Source of the DNA: Amycolatopsis benzoatilytica AK 16/65
Lineage (GTDB): Bacteria > Actinomycetota > Actinomycetes > Mycobacteriales > Pseudonocardiaceae
DNA length: 64,000 nucleotides
Direction of reading: 5' to 3'
Assembly: GCF_000383915.1 (NCBI RefSeq)
Contig: NZ_KB912942.1
Coordinates: 1,710,561 to 1,774,560 of the forward strand
The notes beneath the pieces are model-generated. The model saw only the letters and a program-made list of their open reading frames with translations, was not told the origin of the DNA and did not search any database. Position 1 is the stretch's first letter. Every line of letters begins with the position of its first letter. Positions 26,081 through 35,205 of this stretch are shown one piece after another. A program made the position numbers and the translations under genes.

Positions 26081-26683
26081 TCAGCGCAGCCAGGTCCGCG
26101 TACCGATGAGAGCGGCCCAGCGGCGGCCGAGACCCCAGGTGTCGCCGGCGAACGCCGCGGCGAGCCCGATCAGGACCAGCGCGAAGACCAAGTGGTAGTC
26201 GAAGATCGGGTTGCTGGAGTGGGTCGCCGTGCCGGCGCCGGTGGTGCGGGCGGGCGGCCATTCCGCGGCCCACATCAGCAGCATCAACACGGTCCCGGCG
26301 ACCGCGGCGATCCGCAGCCCGGCTCCGGCGATCACCGCCACGCCGACGCCGAGCAGGCTCAGCATGAACAGCCAGTCGGCCCACCAGGTGCCCGCCCACG
26401 CGTGGAACATCGAGGCGAACGGGCCGACATCGACCGTGCTCAGGAAACCGCGGGTGGGCGAGCCACCGCGGATCCAGGCGCCGGCCGAGGGCGTGGAATA
26501 GCCCAAGCCGAACAGCTTGTCGGCGAACGGCCACAGGAAAACCAGCCCCATGACGATCCGCAGGACGGCGAGCGAGCGGGCGCCGTAGCCGACCCGCAGC
26601 GGCCGCGCGAATTCGGTTTCGGGCCGCTGCTGGGCGGGAATCCGGCTCGCGACGTGGTTCTCGCGCTTCGGTTTGATTGACAT
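26081..26683 (-). CDS. DoxX-like integral membrane protein
   Basis: A 200-residue protein. The start at 26683 is fixed by GGAGGTCCCC directly upstream. The N-terminal 35 residues are polar. Four hydrophobic segments follow (starting at SLAVLRIVMGLVFLWPFADK, then around residues 100-120, 125-145 and 165-185), a pattern of the DoxX/quinol-oxidase-like family. Function in actinobacteria is unclear; DoxX relatives are linked to thiosulfate:quinone reduction and redox defence. It is divergent from a USP gene, with DosR-like boxes between. Confidence 0.8.
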   Translation of the reverse strand: MSIKPKRENHVASRIPAQQRPETEFARPLRVGYGARSLAVLRIVMGLVFLWPFADKLFGLGYSTPSAGAWIRGGSPTRGFLSTVDVGPFASMFHAWAGTWWADWLFMLSLLGVGVAVIAGAGLRIAAVAGTVLMLLMWAAEWPPARTTGAGTATHSSNPIFDYHLVFALVLIGLAAAFAGDTWGLGRRWAALIGTRTWLR

Positions 26684-26740
26684 GGGGACCTCCATTCCCT
26701 CTGCGCCGCCGAGTCTGGCGCGCCGGGCCGCCGGGGCTCT

Positions 26741-26810
26741 GGAGCAGAAAGTCCCCGTGCCGCGGGCCGTTGGCCGCCGCCGGTCGGCACCGGGGCCGAA
26801 GGTCCTCCCG
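26741..26810. promoter_or_regulatory. two DosR-like boxes in a divergent promoter
   Basis: GGAGCAGAAAGTCCCCG (26741-26757) lies about 60 bp from the DoxX-like gene start. CGGGGCCGAAGGTCCTCCCG (26791-26810) lies about 86 bp from the USP start. Confidence 0.5.
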
Positions 26811-26895
26811 GGCAGGGGCCGAAGCCGCTGCCGTGCGCGCCGGACGGCGCCTACCGTCCGGAGGGCGCACCCGGCCGGAAAGGAAGGCGGAACCG

Positions 26896-27813
26896 ATGAC
26901 CGAACCCGCACTCGTCGTAGCGACCGACGGTTCTCTCGCGTCCCGGAACGCGGTCGCCTGGGCCGCCCGGGCCGCGGCGGCGCGCGGTCTGCCGTTGCGG
27001 ATCGTGCACGTGCTCGACGACCCGGCGCTGGCGTATCCGCGGCCGCTGCCGACCCGGGAGAACCTGGACACGGTCCTGGAGGTGCGCGGCCGCCGGATTC
27101 TGCGGATGGCGCGCGAGACCGCGGAGGAGACCGCCCCGGAACTGACCCCGGAATTGGTGCTGCGGCGCGGAATCGTGGCGAAGTGCCTGACCTCGCAGTC
27201 GCGCGGGGCGGCGATGCTGGTGCTCGGCACGCCCGGGCTGCGCCCGCTGGGGAGGATCCTGCTCGGTTCCACGTCGGTCGCGCTGGCCGCGCACGCGGAA
27301 TGCCCGGTCGCGCTGGTTCGCCCGCACGTAGGCGACGACGAGCCGCCGAGCGCCGGTCCGGTGGTGGTCGGCGTGGACGGCTCTCCGTCGAGCGAACAGG
27401 CGGTGGCAGTGGCGTTCGAGGAAGCCTCGTGGCGGAAAGCACCGCTGACCGCGGTGCACTGCTGGGACGACCGGCTGCTTTCCGCCGTGTTCCGGGAGAA
27501 CGACTGGAAGTTCGACGGCAGCTACGAGCAGGAAGCGGCCGAGGTGCTCGCCGAGCGGATCGCCGGCTGGGAAGGACGGTATCCGGAGGTGGAGGTGCGG
27601 CAGGTGGTGGTCCGCGGCCGTCCGTCCGAGCAGTTGCTCGACCTCGCCGACCGGGCCCAGCTGCTGGTCGTCGGCAGCCGGGGCCGCGGCGGGCTGACCG
27701 GGTTGCTGCTCGGGTCCACGAGCCAGGCGGTGATGTCGTACGCGCTGTGCCCGGTCATCGTCGCGCGCGAGGACCAGTCCGGCCCCAGCGGAAGTACGCC
27801 AGCGGACCGATGA
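26896..27813 (+). CDS. universal stress protein, two USP domains
   Basis: A 305-residue tandem USP. Domain 1 starts LVVATDGSLASRNAVAWAA, with nucleotide loop GTPGLRPLGRILLGSTS (altered in the first glycine turn). Domain 2 starts VVVGVDGSPSSEQAVAVAF, with a canonical GSRGRGGLTGLLLGSTS. The first domain may therefore bind nucleotide poorly. The 3' 59 bp overlap the convergent PLDc_N-type gene. Confidence 0.95.
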   Translation: MTEPALVVATDGSLASRNAVAWAARAAAARGLPLRIVHVLDDPALAYPRPLPTRENLDTVLEVRGRRILRMARETAEETAPELTPELVLRRGIVAKCLTSQSRGAAMLVLGTPGLRPLGRILLGSTSVALAAHAECPVALVRPHVGDDEPPSAGPVVVGVDGSPSSEQAVAVAFEEASWRKAPLTAVHCWDDRLLSAVFRENDWKFDGSYEQEAAEVLAERIAGWEGRYPEVEVRQVVVRGRPSEQLLDLADRAQLLVVGSRGRGGLTGLLLGSTSQAVMSYALCPVIVAREDQSGPSGSTPADR

Positions 27814-27988
27814 AGTTGATCGCGATCACCGCCGCCCAGGCGCGTTTCGGCCCGTTGACGCTGTCCTCGGGACGGCGGGCGAGATCCCACCAGGCCGCGC
27901 CGGCCAGCAGCAGCTGCACCGTGGCGGCGACCACGACCGCCCGGCGGCGCGCCGGAGGCAGATCGGCGAATTTCCGATGTGTGCGCAT
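27755..27988 (-). CDS. small membrane protein, PLDc_N-type
   Basis: A 77-residue protein with start at 27988 after GAGGAGGCGCA. Two transmembrane segments (VVVAATVQLLLAGAAWWDLA and WAAVIAINFIGPLAYFRWG) carry the pattern of the phospholipase D N-terminal-like (PLDc_N) family, including the PKxxWAxxIxxNFIGPLxYFxxGR signature. Function is unknown; such proteins often accompany transporters or stress genes. It overlaps the convergent USP 3' end by 59 bp. Confidence 0.75.
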   Translation of the reverse strand: MRTHRKFADLPPARRRAVVVAATVQLLLAGAAWWDLARRPEDSVNGPKRAWAAVIAINFIGPLAYFRWGRTGPRARR

Positions 27989-28039
27989 TGCGCCTCCTCG
28001 TCTCGTGCGGCCAGCCAACGCTTCGCCCCCGGCGGCGGT

Positions 28040-28059
28040 CAAGGGACGAACGGCTCCGC
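28040..28059. promoter_or_regulatory. weak DosR-like box
   Basis: CAAGGGACGAACGGCTCCGC lies between the divergent PLDc_N-type gene (52 bp away) and the CBS-BON gene (74 bp away). Confidence 0.35.
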
Positions 28060-28132
28060 GGGCGAGGACCGGCGGCCCCGGTGCCGCGCGGCGAAAAATC
28101 CTACTGTGCAGGGAAAACTGGGAGGAGCAGCG

Positions 28133-28810
28133 ATGAGCGGACTGCTGGTGTCGGACCTGATGAGCTGGCCGGTCGTGACCGCCGCTCCGGACCTGTCGTT
28201 CAAGGAGCTGGCCGATGTGCTGGCGAAGAACGGGATCGCGGCGGTGCCGGTGGTCGACTCGGCGCGCCGGCCGATCGGCGTGGTCACCGAGAGCGCACTG
28301 CTCGCCCGGTACGACCGCCGATCCGCCGGACCCGAGCCGAGCGTGTTCGCCAGCCGCGCGCACCGCCGGTTGTGGGCGCAGGCGCACGGCCGCACCGCTG
28401 TCGACGTGATGGAAACCCCGGTGCACACGGTGCGCCGGGACGAACCGCTCGCCGCCGCGGCCCGGTGGATGGTCGAGGCGAAGCTGCGCCGCTTGTTCGT
28501 GGTGGACGGTTTCGGTGCGCTGGTCGGGGTGCTGGCCCGGCGGGACGTGCTCGCGGTGTTCCTGCGGCCGGACGCGAAGATCAAGGAGATGGTCGAGCGC
28601 AGCGTGCTGCAGCAGGCGCTGTGGGCGAACCCGGCGAAGACTTCGGTCCGGGTGGACGACGGAGTCGTCACCTTGGCCGGCACGGTGGACAGCCGCAGCG
28701 AAGCGCTGCGCGCGGAACAGCTGACCGAGGTGCTGCCGGGAGTGGTGGGAGTGCGGAACCGACTGGACTACGCGCGAGACGGGCAGGAAGAGGCCGGAGT
28801 TCGGCGGTAG
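28133..28810 (+). CDS. CBS-pair protein with C-terminal BON domain
   Basis: A 225-residue protein with ATG after GGGAGGAGCAGCG. CBS motifs lie at about residues 6-60 and 88-145 (DVMETPVHTVRRDEPL, LRRLFVVDGFGALVGV), and a BON domain at 155-212 (VRVDDGVVTLAGTVDSRSE). It is paralogous to the proteins at 23204 and 33707, and expected to sense adenine nucleotides. Confidence 0.93.
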   Translation: MSGLLVSDLMSWPVVTAAPDLSFKELADVLAKNGIAAVPVVDSARRPIGVVTESALLARYDRRSAGPEPSVFASRAHRRLWAQAHGRTAVDVMETPVHTVRRDEPLAAAARWMVEAKLRRLFVVDGFGALVGVLARRDVLAVFLRPDAKIKEMVERSVLQQALWANPAKTSVRVDDGVVTLAGTVDSRSEALRAEQLTEVLPGVVGVRNRLDYARDGQEEAGVRR

Positions 28811-28834
28811 CCGGAGAACGGGGCCAGGCCCTCG

Positions 28835-30070
28835 TCAGTGCCGCGCCCGCAGCACCGGCATCCGGTGCGTCCGCTCGGGAACGCCGTGCCCCAAGACCGC
28901 CGGAAACGGCAGCCCCCTCCGGAACCGCGCGGCGAGCAGGATCCCGGCCGTCCGTGCGGCGACCCGCCAGCCCAGTCCGGCGCCGACGCGCGAGCGGCCG
29001 GAAGCCTCGTCGGGCCGCCCGCCCGCGAGCGGCACCTGTGCGAAAGCGGCGTAGTCCAGCATGTCCACCGCATACCGGACCATCGGCGCAGCCGGCTCCG
29101 GTGCCGGCGTCCCGCGCACCTGCGCCGCGATCGCGCCGGCGACCGCGTCGGCTTGCTGCAGAGCCAGCAATCCCAGCTTCAGCGGAAAGTCCCCGGCGTC
29201 GCCGGGTGCGTAGATCTCCGGCCGCCCGAGCACCGCCCGCGTCCCTGGCTCGCACCGCAGGAACTCGCGATCGGCAAGCGGCAGCCCGGCATAGCCGACC
29301 GCCGCGACCTGGGGCGGGAACACGGCGAGCACGTCGAATTCGCGCACCGAGCCGTCGGCGAAAACGGCCTCCCGCTCGGTTGCTTCGACGAGCGCCGCCG
29401 AAGTGCGGGTGTCGATCCCGCACGCCTCGAACTCGTGCGTCACCAGGTGGCGCATTTTGCTGCCGAGCGCGGCTACCAAGGTCTCTTCGCTGGTGTCGAA
29501 GGCGATATCGACGCTCTCGCGGACCTGCTTGCGGCGCAGCCAGGTGTCGAACATCAACGCGATCTCATACAGCGGCGGCGAACAGAGATTCCCCGGCGGC
29601 ACGGCGAAAAGCACGCGTTGCGGGCGGCCGTGGCGGGCATTCTGGGCGACCCAGCGGAGGTCCTCGCCCAGCCGGTGCAGCGCGGCTGGCGCCGCGATCG
29701 AGTGGGCGTATTCGGCGAGCCCGGGGATTTCCTCCGGCCTGGTCGCGGCCCCGGTCGCGACCACCAGCCGGTCGTAGGGCACCCGCCCGCGCGAGGTGTG
29801 CACCTGTCCGCGGTCGAGTTCGATCCCTTCCACGGTGGCGATCACGGCGTCGATCTCGCGCCGGCGGAACGCGCCGCCGAGCGGAACGTGCAGGTGTGCC
29901 TCCGCCGCACCGAACGGCAGCCGGACGGTCTCGGGCCGGTACAGGAAATCGTCGGTCTCGGAGACCACGGTGATCCGGACCTGCTCCGCCTTCGCCCGGG
30001 CACGGAGCCGGAAAGCCGTTTCCAGCCCAGCGAATCCGCTGCCGAGGACGGTGACCTGCGTCGGTGTCAT
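28835..30070 (-). CDS. NDH-2-like FAD-dependent oxidoreductase
   Basis: A 411-residue flavoprotein. FAD-binding GxGxxG is at the N-terminus (VLGSGFAGLETAFRL), the second dinucleotide region includes YDRLVVATGAATRP, and the C-terminal FAD motif is APGDAGDFPLKLGLLALQQAD. This arrangement fits type II NADH:quinone oxidoreductases and sulfide:quinone reductases. CSPPLYEIA in the middle resembles the cysteine-proline region of sulfide:quinone reductases, but only one cysteine is evident, so the electron donor is uncertain. The start follows GGAGGGCCCC. A DosR-like box lies 76 bp upstream. Confidence 0.88.
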   Translation of the reverse strand: MTPTQVTVLGSGFAGLETAFRLRARAKAEQVRITVVSETDDFLYRPETVRLPFGAAEAHLHVPLGGAFRRREIDAVIATVEGIELDRGQVHTSRGRVPYDRLVVATGAATRPEEIPGLAEYAHSIAAPAALHRLGEDLRWVAQNARHGRPQRVLFAVPPGNLCSPPLYEIALMFDTWLRRKQVRESVDIAFDTSEETLVAALGSKMRHLVTHEFEACGIDTRTSAALVEATEREAVFADGSVREFDVLAVFPPQVAAVGYAGLPLADREFLRCEPGTRAVLGRPEIYAPGDAGDFPLKLGLLALQQADAVAGAIAAQVRGTPAPEPAAPMVRYAVDMLDYAAFAQVPLAGGRPDEASGRSRVGAGLGWRVAARTAGILLAARFRRGLPFPAVLGHGVPERTHRMPVLRARH

Positions 30071-30145
30071 GGGGCCCTCCTCCGGTGCGGGGCCCACCGT
30101 CCTCCGCGGACCGGAGCGGGCGGCAGGGACGTTCGCACACTGGCG

Positions 30146-30164
30146 CGGGGACCTCCGTCCCCGG
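30146..30164. promoter_or_regulatory. DosR-like box, near-perfect palindrome
   Basis: CGGGGACCTCCGTCCCCGG: the arms CGGGGAC and GTCCCCG are exact complements. It lies 76 bp upstream of the NDH-2-like gene. It also borders the stop of the Rv2004c-like gene, so a terminator role is an alternative. Confidence 0.5.
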
Positions 30165-31619
30165 TCATCCCGCTGTCACGTGCGCCAGCGCGAGGGCGAG
30201 CGTGTCGTCGAGGCCGCCGGTGGTGTCGAGCGGGAACGCGGCCGGCCACGGGTCCCCGTCGCGCGCCATCTCGCGCGCGATGGCCGGGCCCGCGTCGGAA
30301 AGCGATCCGGTCCGCACCGCCAGCCGGTGCTCGCGCACCTGATCCGGCGCCAGGCACTGCACGGAGAAGAGCCGGCTGTTCGTCCGGTGTGCGACGCGCG
30401 CGATCGTTTCCCGTTCCTGCGCGGAGGTCCACGACGCGTCGAGGATCACCGTTTCGCCGAGGGCGAGCAGGTCCGCCGCCCGCCGGGCCAGTTCGTGGTA
30501 GGTCCGCGCGGTCTGCTCCCGGGTGTAGATGCCTTGCTGGTACGACGAAGGCGCGTGCCGTATCGGGTCGATTCCGGCAAGTTCCTTGCGGACTCGGTCG
30601 CTCTGCACGAGCGTCGCGCCGAGCCGGTCCGCCAGCCCGGCGGCCACGGTGGACTTCCCCGCCCCGGGCAGCCCGCCGACGAGGACGAGCCGGACTTCGC
30701 CGGCGCGGAGGTGCCGCACGGTGAGCTCCGCGTACTCGCGGGCGAGCGCCGCGGCTTCGGGATCTCCTTGTGCGTGCCGCAGGCAGGCGACCTTCACCCG
30801 GACGAAGGCACGGTAGGCGAGATAGTGCTCGCGCAGTGCCGGGGGAGCGTTGTCGCCGGAGAATTCCGTGTACGCGGCGAGGAACTCGGCACCGAGCGCG
30901 GGCGCGCCGAGGCGTTCGAGATCCATCGCGAGGAACGCGACGTCGTCCAGGCCGTCGAGGTGCCGGAGCCGATCGTCGAACTCCAGGCAGTCCAGCACGC
31001 GCGGGCCGTCGTCGAGGCAGAAGATGTCGTCCGCGATGAGGTCGCCGTGCCCGTCGAGCACGCGCCGGTCGGCGAGGCGCCGGGCGAACAGCGGCTGGCG
31101 GCCGGCGAGGAACCGCTCGGTCCGCTCCTCGATCTCTTGCGCCGTCGCAGCATCCAGCACCACCCCTCGAAACGGCCGGACCTGATCGAAGCTCGCGCGC
31201 CAGCGGAGCCGGACCGCGTCGCGCGTCCCGTCGGCGTCGACCGCGGGGCCGCGCTCCGCGCCGGAGTGGAACGCAGCCATCCGGCGAGCCAGCGCGCGGA
31301 GCACCGGACCGACCGGCTTGCCCTGCCGGACCAGCGTCGAAAGCCGGCGTTGCGCGGGCATCCGGCGCATCGCCACGAGATGATCGCAGACGTTCCCGTC
31401 CGGACCGGTCACCGCCGCGACGCCGAGGTAGACGTCCGGGGCGAGCCTGCGGTTGAGTTCGACCTCCCGCCGGCAGACCCGCTCCCGCACCCCCGCGTCG
31501 GTGAAGTCCAGGAATCCGAGGTCGACCGGCTTCTTCAGCTTCCACGCGCGGTCCCCGGCGAAGAAGACCGCGCCGCTGTGCGTTTCCCGCACGGCGGCCC
31601 ACGGTTCGGTTGCGGTCAT
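30165..31619 (-). CDS. kinase-like/P-loop ATPase fusion, Rv2004c type
   Basis: A 484-residue two-domain protein. The N-terminal part (about 1-300) is a phosphotransferase-like fold with HGDL (191-194) and DCLEFDDRLRHLD (210-222), similar to aminoglycoside/choline kinases. The C-terminal part (310-484) is a P-loop ATPase with GGLPGAGKST (315-324), typical of AAA_33 small-molecule kinases. M. tuberculosis Rv2004c, a DosR-regulon protein of unknown substrate, has the same architecture. It is divergent from an Acg gene across two DosR-like boxes. Confidence 0.9.
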   Translation of the reverse strand: MTATEPWAAVRETHSGAVFFAGDRAWKLKKPVDLGFLDFTDAGVRERVCRREVELNRRLAPDVYLGVAAVTGPDGNVCDHLVAMRRMPAQRRLSTLVRQGKPVGPVLRALARRMAAFHSGAERGPAVDADGTRDAVRLRWRASFDQVRPFRGVVLDAATAQEIEERTERFLAGRQPLFARRLADRRVLDGHGDLIADDIFCLDDGPRVLDCLEFDDRLRHLDGLDDVAFLAMDLERLGAPALGAEFLAAYTEFSGDNAPPALREHYLAYRAFVRVKVACLRHAQGDPEAAALAREYAELTVRHLRAGEVRLVLVGGLPGAGKSTVAAGLADRLGATLVQSDRVRKELAGIDPIRHAPSSYQQGIYTREQTARTYHELARRAADLLALGETVILDASWTSAQERETIARVAHRTNSRLFSVQCLAPDQVREHRLAVRTGSLSDAGPAIAREMARDGDPWPAAFPLDTTGGLDDTLALALAHVTAG

Positions 31620-31652
31620 GCGCCCCACTCTCGCCGCGCGGGCACGGGCGAG

Positions 31653-31721
31653 AAAGGGTTCTTGGTCCTCGCGGCGGTGTCGTTGGACCTGCCGGGCGGG
31701 CCCGGTGACGTTGGTCCCTGC
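31653..31721. promoter_or_regulatory. two DosR-like boxes in a divergent promoter
   Basis: AAAGGGTTCTTGGTCCTCG (31653-31671) lies 34 bp from the Rv2004c-like start. CGGTGACGTTGGTCCCTGC (31703-31721) lies 82 bp from the Acg start. Confidence 0.6.
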
Positions 31722-31803
31722 GTCCGATGGCTTGTGGCCGAAGCGCCCGACCGGCCCGCGGCGGTTCGCTCGGAAGCGTCCGCCAGCGACGGGAGAGAGC
31801 GCG

Positions 31804-32817
31804 ATGGAAAAGACAGCCACGGCAGCCGGCCGCCGGGCCGGCGAATGGACGCTCGCCGAAGCCGAGGTGCTCGGCCGGACCGTGCTGCGCGCCCCTTCGG
31901 TGCACAACACCCAGCCGTGGCACCTCGAGCTGGCCGACGGCGCGGTGCTGCTGCGCGAACGTGCCGATATCGCGCTGCCGCACCACGACCCGCGCCGGCA
32001 GGACCTGGCGATGTCCTGCGGGACCGCGCTCGCGAACCTCGAACTGGCGGTGCGCGTGCTCGGCAGGCGGGCGGCGATCTCGGTGCTGCCGGATCCGGAG
32101 GACCCGGAGCTGATCGCCCGGATCGACGCCGACCAGATGCAGCCGCCGACCGACGAGGAGATGCACCGCTACGGCGCGATCGTGGTCCGGCGCAGCCACC
32201 GCGCCGAGTTCACCGGCCTGCCGGTCGGTTCGGCCGAGATCGAGCGCGTGACCCGGGCCGCGGCGACCGACCGGGTGGAGGCGCTGCCCCTGCACGGGCT
32301 GGACCGGCTCGCGAAATTCCTCGACCACGCCGCCCGCGCCGTCCAGGACGACATCGGCTACCAGCGCGAGCTGGCGCTGTGGACCATCCGGGACGAAGCC
32401 GCGCACCGGCACGGCGCGGGCCTCTCGTTCTCCGCGCTGCCGCCTGGCGAACTGCCCTGGGCGGGGCTGGTGCGGCGCGCGACCGTTCTGCCTGACCTGC
32501 CGGAACTGCGGCGGCGGCTCGCCGGCGAAACCGTGCTGGTGTTCTTGACCGTGGACGACGCGCGGATCGACCACATCCGGGCCGGCTACGCGCTGGAGCG
32601 TTGCTGGCTGGAGGCGGTGACCCGGGGGCTGGCCGGCGCGGTGCTGACGCAGCCGTTGCACGTCCCCGAGGTCCGCGCCGCGCTGTGCGAGGACTACCGG
32701 CTGGCCGGCTTCCCGCAGGCGTTGCTGCGGCTGGGCCGCACGACCCGGATCCCGCCGGCGAGCCTTCGCCGCGGCGTCGCCGAGATCCTCGGCTCGGACT
32801 GGGAGCAGCGGCGATGA
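31804..32817 (+). CDS. Acg-family nitroreductase-like flavoprotein
   Basis: A 337-residue protein with SVHNTQPW near residue 37, LAMSCGTALANLELAVRVLG near 75, and the C-terminal RGLAGAVLTQPLHVPEVR region. It is a full-length Acg paralogue with an N-terminal extension of about 15 residues. The first gene of an operon Acg-USP-CBS-PPK2; its stop overlaps the USP start (ATGA). Confidence 0.92.
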   Translation: MEKTATAAGRRAGEWTLAEAEVLGRTVLRAPSVHNTQPWHLELADGAVLLRERADIALPHHDPRRQDLAMSCGTALANLELAVRVLGRRAAISVLPDPEDPELIARIDADQMQPPTDEEMHRYGAIVVRRSHRAEFTGLPVGSAEIERVTRAAATDRVEALPLHGLDRLAKFLDHAARAVQDDIGYQRELALWTIRDEAAHRHGAGLSFSALPPGELPWAGLVRRATVLPDLPELRRRLAGETVLVFLTVDDARIDHIRAGYALERCWLEAVTRGLAGAVLTQPLHVPEVRAALCEDYRLAGFPQALLRLGRTTRIPPASLRRGVAEILGSDWEQRR

Positions 32818-33710
32818 ACAGCGGCGGGGTGGTCGTCGGCGTGGACGGCAGCGAATCGGCCGCGGCGGCGGCCCGGTGGGCAGCGCACGAGGCGGCGGTG
32901 CGAAATGTGCCGCTGACCGTGCTCACCGCGTACGGATTCTCCGACGGCGACTTCACGACCAGGCGGTATCCGCCGTCGGAGTGGCTGGCCGCCAAGGAAA
33001 ACAGTGCGGAAGAACTGCTGCGGGAGGTCCGCGCCGAGCTGGCCGATGCCGAACCGGAAGCGCGGATCGACACCGCGACCAGCTCGTCCGGCGCGGACAC
33101 CGCGCTGCGCGAGGCGTCGGCGGACGCCCGGATGCTGGTGCTGGGCAAACCGACCGGCACGCTGTCCGGGCTGCTGGCCGGCTCGCCGGACATCGACCTC
33201 GCGGCGCACGCGCGCTGCCCGGTGGCCGTGGTGCGCGGTTCGGTTCATCCCGGCGGCCCGGTCGTGGTGGGCGTCGACGGGAGCGAGCTGAGCGAGGCCG
33301 CGATCGGCTGGGCCTTCGAGGAGGCGTCCCTGCACGGCGTGCCGCTGGTCGCCGTGCACACCTGGCACGACGCGGACAGCTCGCGGCTGTTCGGCGACAT
33401 CGCCCGGTCCTTCCCCTACGAACTGCGCGAAGCCGAGCGGCGGCTGCTGGCGGAGCGGCTGTCCGGGTACTGCGAGCGGTACCCGGACGTGCCGGTCGAG
33501 CAGGTCGTCGAGCCGGACCGCCCGCGCGACCGGCTGATCGAGCGCAGCGCCCACGCTTCGCTGGTGGTGCTCGGCAGCCGGGGCCGGGGCGGGTTCACCG
33601 GGATGGTGCTGGGGTCCACCAGCCACGCGTTGCTGCACCACGCCGGGTGTCCGGTGCTGATCGTCCGGGCCACACAGGCCGCGGGATTCCCGACGACGGA
33701 GGAACGATGA
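32814..33710 (+). CDS. universal stress protein, two USP domains
   Basis: A 298-residue tandem USP. Domain 1 starts VVVGVDGSESAAAAARWAA, but its nucleotide loop is altered (LGKPTGTLSGLLAGSPD). Domain 2 has canonical VVVGVDGSELSEAAIGWAF and GSRGRGGFTGMVLGSTS. Only the second domain is expected to bind ATP well. ATGA overlaps join it to the Acg and CBS-BON genes on either side. Confidence 0.95.
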   Translation: MNSGGVVVGVDGSESAAAAARWAAHEAAVRNVPLTVLTAYGFSDGDFTTRRYPPSEWLAAKENSAEELLREVRAELADAEPEARIDTATSSSGADTALREASADARMLVLGKPTGTLSGLLAGSPDIDLAAHARCPVAVVRGSVHPGGPVVVGVDGSELSEAAIGWAFEEASLHGVPLVAVHTWHDADSSRLFGDIARSFPYELREAERRLLAERLSGYCERYPDVPVEQVVEPDRPRDRLIERSAHASLVVLGSRGRGGFTGMVLGSTSHALLHHAGCPVLIVRATQAAGFPTTEER

Positions 33711-34342
33711 ACACGAGCACGACGCCGGTGTCCGCGGTGATGACCGCCAGCCCGGTCTGCGTACGGCCGGAAACGCCGGTCAAGGACATCGCCCAGGTGC
33801 TGACCAGCGAAGGGATCAGCGCGGTCGCCGTGGTCGGCCACGACGGGCTGCTGATCGGCGTAGTGTCCGAAATGGACTTGCTGCCGCTGCTGTCCGAGCC
33901 GGCTCGCTGGCCGCATCGCAAGGCCGCGCGGAAAGCGTCGGGCCGGACCGCGCGCGACGTGATGACCAGCCCGGTCGTCACCGTCGGGGCAGGCGAACCG
34001 GTGTCCGCGGCCGCGGCGCGGATGGAGAAGACCCGGCTGCGCCGGCTGTTCGTGGTGGACGGCGGCCGCCCGGTCGGCGTGGTGGCGCGCCGCGACGTGC
34101 TCGGCGTGCTGACCCGCCCGGACCCGGAGATCGAACAGGACGTGGTGACCGGGGTGCTGCTGGAGACGCTGCAGCTGGGCCCGGACCGCGCCCGGGTCGC
34201 GGTGCACGCCGGCGTGGTCACGGTCGCCGGCCGGGTGGAACGGCGCAGCGAGATCGGGCCGGTCACCCGGCTGATCGAGGAGGTTCCCGGCGTGGTCGCG
34301 GTCTGCAACGGCCTCGATTACGTCTGGGACGACGTCGCCTGA
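33707..34342 (+). CDS. CBS-pair protein with C-terminal BON domain
   Basis: A 211-residue protein: CBS motifs at about 8-60 (VSAVMTASPVCVRPETPVKD) and 83-138 (DVMTSPVVTVGAGEPV), and a BON domain at 150-207 (VAVHAGVVTVAGRVERRSE). Translationally coupled to the USP before it and 5 bp from the PPK2 gene after it. Confidence 0.93.
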   Translation: MNTSTTPVSAVMTASPVCVRPETPVKDIAQVLTSEGISAVAVVGHDGLLIGVVSEMDLLPLLSEPARWPHRKAARKASGRTARDVMTSPVVTVGAGEPVSAAAARMEKTRLRRLFVVDGGRPVGVVARRDVLGVLTRPDPEIEQDVVTGVLLETLQLGPDRARVAVHAGVVTVAGRVERRSEIGPVTRLIEEVPGVVAVCNGLDYVWDDVA

Positions 34343-34347
34343 TCCCG

Positions 34348-35157
34348 GTGGCCCCGAAGCGCGCTCCCGCCCGGCTGTCGCGGGCGGTCTACGAACGGGA
34401 ACTGGCCCGGCTGCAGATCGAGCTGGTGAAACTGCAGGAATGGGTGCGCCACGAAGGCGCCCGGCTCGTCGTGGTGTTCGAGGGACGGGACGCGGCGGGC
34501 AAGGGCAGCACGATCAAACGGCTCACCGCGCACCTGAACCCCCGCGCGGTCCGGATCGCCGCGCTGCCCCAGCCTACCGATCGGGAACGGACCGAGTGGT
34601 ACTTCCAGCGCTACGTCGCGGAGCTGCCGGCGGCCGGGGAGATCGTGCTGTTCGACCGCAGCTGGTATAACCGCGCCGGGGTGGAGCGGGTACTCGGATT
34701 CTGCACGCCCGATCAGTACCGGCGGTTCCTCCAGCAGTGCCCGGTCTTCGAGCGGCTGCTGGTGGACGACGGAGTGCTGTTGCGCAAGTACTGGTTCTCG
34801 GTGAGCCGGGACGAACAGGAACGGCGGTTCCGCACCCGGATCGAGGATCCGCTGCGCCGCTGGAAGCTGTCCACAGTGGACCTGGAATCGGTTTCGCGGT
34901 GGGACGACTACTCGCGCGCCAAGGACGACATGTTCGTGCACACCGACATCCCCGAATCGCCGTGGTACGTGGTCAACGGCGACGAGAAGCGCCGCGGCCG
35001 GATCAACATGATGGCGCACCTGCTGGCGAGCGTCCCGTACCGGGAAGTCCAGTTCCCTCCGGTGACGTTGCCGCCGCGGCCGAAGGGATCCGGCTACGCG
35101 CGGACAGACCGGCGGCTGCTGCGGGAGGTGCCGGACCACGCAGCCACGCTGAAGTGA
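34348..35157 (+). CDS. polyphosphate kinase 2 family protein
   Basis: A 269-residue enzyme with GTG start at 34348. Walker A GRDAAGKG is at residues 46-53 and the Walker B/lid sequence FDRSWYNRAGVERV starts near 102. These are signatures of PPK2, which moves phosphate between polyphosphate and nucleoside di- or monophosphates. The form is single-domain. It closes the Acg-USP-CBS operon, so its expression should follow the island. A CHAD-domain (polyphosphate-binding) protein is encoded 3.2 kb downstream. Confidence 0.94.
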   Translation: MAPKRAPARLSRAVYERELARLQIELVKLQEWVRHEGARLVVVFEGRDAAGKGSTIKRLTAHLNPRAVRIAALPQPTDRERTEWYFQRYVAELPAAGEIVLFDRSWYNRAGVERVLGFCTPDQYRRFLQQCPVFERLLVDDGVLLRKYWFSVSRDEQERRFRTRIEDPLRRWKLSTVDLESVSRWDDYSRAKDDMFVHTDIPESPWYVVNGDEKRRGRINMMAHLLASVPYREVQFPPVTLPPRPKGSGYARTDRRLLREVPDHAATLK

Positions 35158-35167
35158 CGCTGAGACA

Positions 35168-35205
35168 AGCCCCTGCCGTCCGTGAAAGCCCCTGCCGTCC
35201 GTGAA
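35168..35205. repeat. 19-bp direct repeat overlapping the palindrome
   Basis: AGCCCCTGCCGTCCGTGAA occurs at 35168-35186 and again, identical, at 35187-35205. The second copy runs into the left arm of the 55-bp palindrome, so the duplication involves the palindrome edge. Confidence 0.9.
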
